10,874 nt of DNA from Psychrilyobacter sp. (lineage in GTDB: Bacteria > Fusobacteriota > Fusobacteriia > Fusobacteriales > Fusobacteriaceae): positions 1 through 10,874 of the forward strand of contig JAGLEA010000006.1 of NCBI GenBank assembly GCA_023145315.1. Reading direction: 5' to 3'. Position numbers and translations under genes: made by a program. The notes beneath the pieces are model-generated. The model did not search any database. It was not told the DNA's origin and saw nothing but the letters and a program-made list of their open reading frames with translations. Of the stretch, positions 7,336 to 10,874 are shown piece after piece. Positions within the stretch are counted from its first letter, which is position 1, and every line of letters begins with the position of its first letter.

Positions 7336-8376
7336 TTATTTTAAATTACTCCAGCTATACTTAAGAAAATTCCCTAAATCTTTTGCTACATAACTCCAAG
7401 TGTGAGTTTCTCCCTTGTATATCCTTCCTTGAAATGTAAAATTAAACCTTTTAATCCTGCCAATCATATCAACCCATTGATGAACCATTAAATAAGGCTC
7501 TTTATCTTCCGCTCCTACAGAGAGGTAAAAGTTTTTTCCTTGTTGCTCTGCTTTATCTAAATATTTAATAAGTGTATAGGGGTCTTCCTTCATGATTTCC
7601 CTTCCCCACGACCCAAAAATAGTTATAAATCTTTCTTTATCCTCACTTTTAAATAAAAACTCAGGTAAATATATAAATTTAACAACTCTTGTAACCCTCT
7701 TATTTATAGACAACCTTACTAAGCTTATAGCACCAGCAAAACTACCTATTACTTGGAATAATTCTAGATGTTTTAACCCTAATTTAAAAGCTCCATAACC
7801 ACCCATAGAAAACCCTGAAATACCCAAGTTTGAAACATTGAATCTACTTTTTACATCAGGTATTAATTCTTCTACAAAATAAGTTTCATATCTCTTATTT
7901 TCTTTCTTTTTAAAATCACTATACCAAGATTCACTATTGTACCCTGAATTAGGTAAAATAATTATCATACTACCTATTTTTTTCTCCTCTAAAAGAAGCT
8001 CGTAATGATCTAATAATCTAGCTTTTGCAATCCAATCATGTCCAATATCTCTCAACCCATGAAGCAAAAATAATCCTGGATACTTTTTATTAGCATCATA
8101 GTTTTTAGGAAACACAGCAAGGTAGCTCATTTTTTCATCTACATTCTCACTTTCTATTTCAAATTCTTTTATGAAAAAACTTTTTGATTCTGTAACATAT
8201 TCACCAATTTCATCATCTTCCAAAGGAATAAAGCCTTCTGTCTTAGCATCTTCAGGGATTACAGTGACGTTTTCATAAGCCATCGTCTTTCTTATCCTAC
8301 TTTTCATCCTTCTGCTTCTCCCGCCTGTCACGAAAAACAAAATATAAAGTGCTGCTATACTCAATAAAATATACAT
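7336..8376 (-). CDS. Membrane-anchored alpha/beta-hydrolase, esterase D (PF00756) type
   Basis: This is a 346-residue hydrolase of the esterase D / putative esterase family, serine esterases acting on small carboxyl esters or similar. An N-terminal hydrophobic stretch (about 2-17) followed by GGRSRRMKSRIRK looks like an uncleaved inner-membrane anchor with the basic side cytoplasmic, which would leave the enzyme domain on the cytoplasmic face. The alpha/beta core begins at about residue 65; LLHGLRD (about 104-110) is the oxyanion region. The nucleophile elbow is GFSMGG with S190; the likely acid is in GAEDKEP (D291 or E290), and the base H325 in GETHTW. The triad appears complete. The ATG is preceded by AGGAGG; its start is 14 nt from the channel stop. 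Substrate is unknown. Confidence 0.88.
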   Translation of the reverse strand: MYILLSIAALYILFFVTGGRSRRMKSRIRKTMAYENVTVIPEDAKTEGFIPLEDDEIGEYVTESKSFFIKEFEIESENVDEKMSYLAVFPKNYDANKKYPGLFLLHGLRDIGHDWIAKARLLDHYELLLEEKKIGSMIIILPNSGYNSESWYSDFKKKENKRYETYFVEELIPDVKSRFNVSNLGISGFSMGGYGAFKLGLKHLELFQVIGSFAGAISLVRLSINKRVTRVVKFIYLPEFLFKSEDKERFITIFGSWGREIMKEDPYTLIKYLDKAEQQGKNFYLSVGAEDKEPYLMVHQWVDMIGRIKRFNFTFQGRIYKGETHTWSYVAKDLGNFLKYSWSNLK

Positions 8377-8390
8377 AGTTCCTCCTACTT

Positions 8391-9401
8391 CTATACCGAA
8401 GCTATCTCTATTAATTTATTAATTTGATCTTTCGTCCCCAATACTAACAACTTATCATTTTTTCTCAACATTTCTTGAGATGTTGGATTTATTTTCATTG
8501 TATCGTCTACTTCATGTCCTATTACTATTAAATTTGTTTTCGTTGGTATTCTTGCTTCCATAAGTGTAAGATCTTCCAATTCTGACCCTTCTTGCACTTC
8601 TACTAACTCAAAAGTTAATCCTTCTATCTTTGACTTTTTACTAAATACGTCGACAAAACTTATTAAATTACTTTGAGTTGCAGTTGCTATTATCCTATCT
8701 GCCGCTATCTCAAATGGTGAAATTATAAAATCGGCACCTGCTCGTGTCAACTTTTTTTCACTACTTGCATCAACTGCTCGTGTTATTATCTGTATGCCTT
8801 CATTTAGATCTTTTGCTGTAAGGATTTGAAATAAATTATCTGCATCTGTAGATAAAACAGATATTAGCACTTTAGCAGTCCTAATATTTGCTTGAAGAAG
8901 AACTTCATCTTTTGTCGCATCTCCTAAAATATACATCAATTTCTCACCATAAATTTCTCTTAATTTAGTAACTATTTTTTCATCTTTTTCTATAACTAAA
9001 AATTTTAAATCCTTCTTTATAAAGTCTTCAATAATTTTTTTACCTGTTCTTCCAGCCCCACAGATAATATAGTGTTCTTCTAATTTAGACATCTTTTTCG
9101 TCATTTTTTTACCTCTCCAATAATTTTTTAATTCCCCTTCTACAAAAAACTTTGTCAAATTCCCTAGAGTATACACAACAACAGTTATTCCTGACAGTAT
9201 TAGCAAAGATGTAAATATCTTTCCCATTGGACTAAGTGTTTCTACCTCACTAAACCCTACTGTAGAGAGAGTTATAGAAGTCATATAAAATGCATCTATA
9301 ATACTATACCCTTCTATCTCTATGTATCCTACTACCCCAGATAAAAATATTATTAATAAAATTATTATAGGTGCTATTATTTTCCTAATCTCTATATTCA
9401 T
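8391..9401 (-). CDS. Two-TM potassium channel with RCK (TrkA-N/TrkA-C) domain
   Basis: This is a 336-residue ligand-gated K+ channel of the MthK-like type. TM1 lies at about residues 9-27, a pore loop at about 36-52, and TM2 at about 61-83. The selectivity filter reads STVGFSE, with T47-V48-G49 as usual but F-S-E where GYGD or GFGD is typical. RCK-N begins with YIICGAGRTG (the GxGxxG nucleotide-binding turn, about 111-120), continues with VIEKDE and GDATKDEVL, and RCK-C occupies about 250-336. The domains and length match the family; ions gating it could be Ca2+ or nucleotides, not shown here. ATG preceded by GGGAG. It is followed 14 nt later by the esterase, so the two are cotranscribed. Confidence 0.93.
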   Translation of the reverse strand: MNIEIRKIIAPIIILLIIFLSGVVGYIEIEGYSIIDAFYMTSITLSTVGFSEVETLSPMGKIFTSLLILSGITVVVYTLGNLTKFFVEGELKNYWRGKKMTKKMSKLEEHYIICGAGRTGKKIIEDFIKKDLKFLVIEKDEKIVTKLREIYGEKLMYILGDATKDEVLLQANIRTAKVLISVLSTDADNLFQILTAKDLNEGIQIITRAVDASSEKKLTRAGADFIISPFEIAADRIIATATQSNLISFVDVFSKKSKIEGLTFELVEVQEGSELEDLTLMEARIPTKTNLIVIGHEVDDTMKINPTSQEMLRKNDKLLVLGTKDQINKLIEIASV

Positions 9402-9426
9402 ATATTACTCCCTTTATTTAAAATAT

Positions 9427-9435
9427 ATAATACCA
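9427..9435 (-). promoter_or_regulatory. Candidate extended -10 promoter of the channel-esterase unit
   Basis: On the minus strand TGGTATTAT gives a TGn-extended -10 about 26 bp before the channel ATG. There is no good -35 at 17 nt. A second -10-like TATAAT lies at 9473-9478, also lacking a convincing -35. One of the two probably starts the transcript. Confidence 0.45.
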
Positions 9436-9672
9436 CAATTTTCACTGTATTACTATCTTCACTATTCCCCTGATTATACCTTTCTATCCCAAAAATCCTT
9501 TGAAATTTATAAAATTAAAATTTTTAATTTTATGTTCAATCTAATATTGCCTATGTTCCTACTACCTCTTTTATTTAATTTTAAATTATTCAAACACATT
9601 CCTCGAGAGAGAGATTGATTGGCAATTCTTGAACCAGTTTTGAAAGTTTATTTCATAAAAATCAAAAAGCTA
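9436..9672. other. Intergenic region, no gene seen
   Basis: This is the largest gene-free stretch, lying between the divergent channel gene and tRNA-Leu. It is strongly A+T-rich and I see no coding capacity, RNA gene or known element in it. It holds a second -10-like sequence for the minus strand (9473-9478), an all-A/T palindrome (9509-9533) and the left arm of an inverted repeat (9657-9665) next to the tRNA-Leu promoter. Both are listed separately. No known protein motif appears in the short open frames here. Confidence 0.6.
9509..9533. repeat. 25-bp all-A/T perfect palindrome
   Basis: Twelve bases on each side pair perfectly around the central T at 9521. The stem has no G or C, so the RNA hairpin would be weak. 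It could be an operator, a weak bidirectional terminator remnant, or chance in AT-rich DNA. Confidence 0.6.
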
Positions 9673-9681
9673 TTGATTTTT
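9657..9681. repeat. Inverted repeat overlapping the tRNA-Leu -35
   Basis: AAAAATCAA (9657-9665) and TTGATTTTT (9673-9681) are perfect 9-bp inverted arms around a 7-nt spacer. The right arm contains the -35 hexamer of the tRNA-Leu promoter, so a dimeric protein bound here could control it. It may equally be chance. Confidence 0.55.
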
Positions 9682-9701
9682 ATCTAAACTACTAGTATAA
9701 T
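9673..9701 (+). promoter_or_regulatory. tRNA-Leu promoter
   Basis: TTGATT (9673-9678), a 17-nt spacer and a perfect TATAAT (9696-9701) place transcription start near 9708, about seven nt before the tRNA 5' end. Confidence 0.85.
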
Positions 9702-9714
9702 GTTTCTTGTAGAT

Positions 9715-9801
9715 GCCTGAGTGATGGAATCGGTAGACATAGGGGACTCAAAATCCCCCGGGAGCAATCCCTTAAGGGTTCAAGTCCCTTCTCAGGTACC
9801 A
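9715..9801 (+). tRNA. tRNA-Leu (CAA), CCA encoded
   Basis: This 87-nt class II tRNA has acceptor GCCTGAG with CTCAGGT; six Watson-Crick pairs and a G1-U72 wobble at the end. The anticodon stem is GGGGA/TCCCC around CTCAAAA, giving anticodon CAA, which reads UUG. A long variable arm forms GGGA-GCAA-TCCC. The T arm is AAGGG-TTCAAGT-CCCTT, then A73 and encoded CCA. No terminator follows directly; the next is at 9906. Confidence 0.97.
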
Positions 9802-9819
9802 CATTTATATATAATATAC

Positions 9820-9848
9820 TTGTAATTTTTTATTAAAAATGATATAAT
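9820..9848 (+). promoter_or_regulatory. Promoter of the structured RNA / methyltransferase leader
   Basis: TTGTAA (9820-9825), a 17-nt spacer and a perfect TATAAT (9843-9848) predict a start at about 9855. It lies between tRNA-Leu and the structured RNA, so that RNA does not depend only on read-through from the tRNA. Confidence 0.75.
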
Positions 9849-9854
9849 TATTTT

Positions 9855-9933
9855 GAGACGTTAGCCTGTCCAATTTTAGTTGAGGTACCGAGTTACTTCA
9901 ACGCTAGTGCGATACTTTGTATCGCACTTTTTT
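9855..9933 (+). ncRNA. Candidate structured leader RNA or small RNA, unidentified
   Basis: This roughly 79-nt RNA is predicted from its own promoter and an intrinsic terminator. Visible folds: P1 is 9859-9865 with 9903-9909 (7 pairs, two G-U). Nested in it is an unpaired 13-nt segment (9866-9878), then hairpin P2, 9879-9887 with 9894-9902 (9 pairs, one G-U, loop CCGAGT). P2 abuts the P1 3' arm without a gap. The 3' arm of P1 shares 9906-9909 with the terminator stem, so a full P1 and a full terminator exclude each other, which is the layout of transcription-attenuating riboswitches. The methyltransferase ATG is 30 nt after the T-tract. I recognise no known riboswitch class. It could instead be an independent sRNA, with a shortened P1 coexisting with the terminator. 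Confidence 0.6.
9906..9933 (+). terminator. Intrinsic terminator of the structured RNA
   Basis: A perfect 10-bp stem AGTGCGATAC/GTATCGCACT (9906-9915 with 9919-9928), a TTT loop and six Ts (9928-9933, one shared with the stem). It is a strong plus-strand terminator. It may also end tRNA-Leu transcripts. Methyltransferase expression would need read-through or antitermination. Confidence 0.9.
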
Positions 9934-9962
9934 AATAATTAAAGTATAATTGGAGATGATCT

Positions 9963-10874
9963 ATGAAAATAAATATAAAATATCTATATGAAATTAATTA
10001 CCCCACTACTGAGGAGGAACTCTGTCTTTTAGAGATGAGGACTATTTTTAACTCTATTCCTACAGATAAAGTTATTTTTTCAAACAAAAAATTTGACCCT
10101 TCTAATAGTCCTTTTATCAGAAGAAGATTAGATATCACTCATATCGATAATTCTTTAATTGAACTTTTAGCCCAAATTAATTGTGATAAAGTTGCAGTAG
10201 ATAATTTTAAAGTAGAATTTTTAAAACTATACGGTTCTACTGTGAGCTATCACGAGCGATTAGAAGTACTATGGAAAATCGGTGACAATATAGAGGGGGA
10301 ACCTAGTATGAAGTCTCCTAGCATTATGTTAGGAGTTACTAAATATGGCGATAACTGGTATTTTGGAGTAAGTCATAAAAATAATGGACTATGGAGAAGT
10401 CACAAGAAAAAACCTTGTTCATACTCTAATTCTCTTAATATTCGTACAGCAAAAGCTTTAGTGAATATAGCCTCTTTAGGAGAAACTTCTACAAAAATTA
10501 TTGATCCGTGTTGTGGTGTTGGAACTACTTTAGTAGAAGGACTTTCTATGGGATATGATATTTGTGGTTACGAAATTAGTCAAAAAAATGCTAGTAATTG
10601 TAAAACAAATCTTGAATTTTTTAATTTAGAAACTAGAATTACTCATGGTGACATGCACAATATTACAGATATATATGATACTTCTATAATAGATATTCCA
10701 TATGGTTTATTTTGTCATGTAACAAAAGAAATGCAACAAAATATCATACATACAGCTAGAAAAATATCTAAGAAGATGATCCTGATAACTTTTGAAAATT
10801 TAGATAGTTTGATTTTAAATGCTAATTTTAAAATAATAGATAGATGTATTGTAGTAAGCGGTACTTTTAAACGA
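9963..10874 (+). CDS. TRM11-like RNA methyltransferase, 3' end beyond window
   Basis: This is a SAM-dependent methyltransferase of the TRM11/UPF0020 RNA methylase group (PF01170-like). The first 304 residues are open to the window edge and no stop is reached. An N-terminal region of about 150 residues has no clear THUMP domain signature. The linker KKKPCSYSNSL leads to motif I, IIDPCCGVGTTL (D181), then GYEIS (about 202-206) as the ribose-binding acidic loop, and motif IV DIPYG (244-248), as in amino-methylating guanine N2 enzymes of this group. The likely product is N2-methylguanosine in tRNA, but the exact nucleotide is unknown. ATG at 9963 is preceded by GGAG 7 nt upstream. It follows the structured RNA and its terminator and may be regulated by it. 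Confidence 0.88.
   Translation, partial: MKINIKYLYEINYPTTEEELCLLEMRTIFNSIPTDKVIFSNKKFDPSNSPFIRRRLDITHIDNSLIELLAQINCDKVAVDNFKVEFLKLYGSTVSYHERLEVLWKIGDNIEGEPSMKSPSIMLGVTKYGDNWYFGVSHKNNGLWRSHKKKPCSYSNSLNIRTAKALVNIASLGETSTKIIDPCCGVGTTLVEGLSMGYDICGYEISQKNASNCKTNLEFFNLETRITHGDMHNITDIYDTSIIDIPYGLFCHVTKEMQQNIIHTARKISKKMILITFENLDSLILNANFKIIDRCIVVSGTFKR

Noticed and set aside
9322..9618. Plus-strand 98-codon frame across the channel gene start and the intergenic region
   Set aside because: Low-complexity, phenylalanine/isoleucine/tyrosine-rich, overlaps the channel start antisense and its promoter, and lacks a good ribosome site.
9941..9962. TATAAT-like sequence before the methyltransferase (9945-9950)
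   Set aside because: A start from it would fall almost at the ATG and remove the ribosome site, and there is no good -35. The promoter at 9820-9848 is better.

Overview
The window is a low-GC, AT-rich bacterial chromosome segment. Codon use is heavily A/T-ended, TTG and possibly GTG starts occur, and strong AGGAGG-type ribosome binding sites precede several genes. The style fits Fusobacteriota (Ilyobacter/Psychrilyobacter-like) or another low-GC anaerobe. A periplasmic-binding-protein homologue with a signal peptide but no lipobox cysteine leans towards a diderm. This lineage call is an inference and cannot be settled from the sequence alone.

Layout. Almost everything from 9401 down to 1 is on the minus strand. 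It reads, in transcription order: (a) a K+ channel with an RCK domain (9401-8391) and a membrane-anchored esterase (8376-7336), 14 nt apart; (b) tRNA-Gly(UCC) and initiator tRNA-fMet behind a textbook promoter, closed by a strong intrinsic terminator; (c) an FtsW-type SEDS protein, a TetR-family regulator and an NlpA/MetQ-like binding protein, tightly packed or overlapping and closed by a terminator at about 4426-4450; (d) dinB (DNA polymerase IV), an M18 aminopeptidase, an OmpR-type response regulator and a histidine kinase cut by the left edge. Group (d) is compactly spaced behind one good promoter at 4395-4423. On the plus strand, right of an approximately 300-bp intergenic region, lie tRNA-Leu(CAA), a promoter driving a short structured RNA with a perfect intrinsic terminator, and a TRM11-like RNA methyltransferase gene cut by the right edge.

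Functional reading. No metabolic pathway is assembled here. These are housekeeping and surface functions: potassium flux, cell-wall synthesis, translation, lesion bypass, peptide turnover and envelope signalling. No mobile element, CRISPR array or defence system is visible. The most unusual points are: the structured leader RNA before the methyltransferase, whose upstream helix overlaps the terminator stem (a possible riboswitch or attenuator); a histidine kinase with no standard start codon in its own frame but a GTG one A-tract slip away; an initiator tRNA with a C1 x C72 mismatch; and a cell-wall gene with a terminator just upstream and no room for its own promoter.
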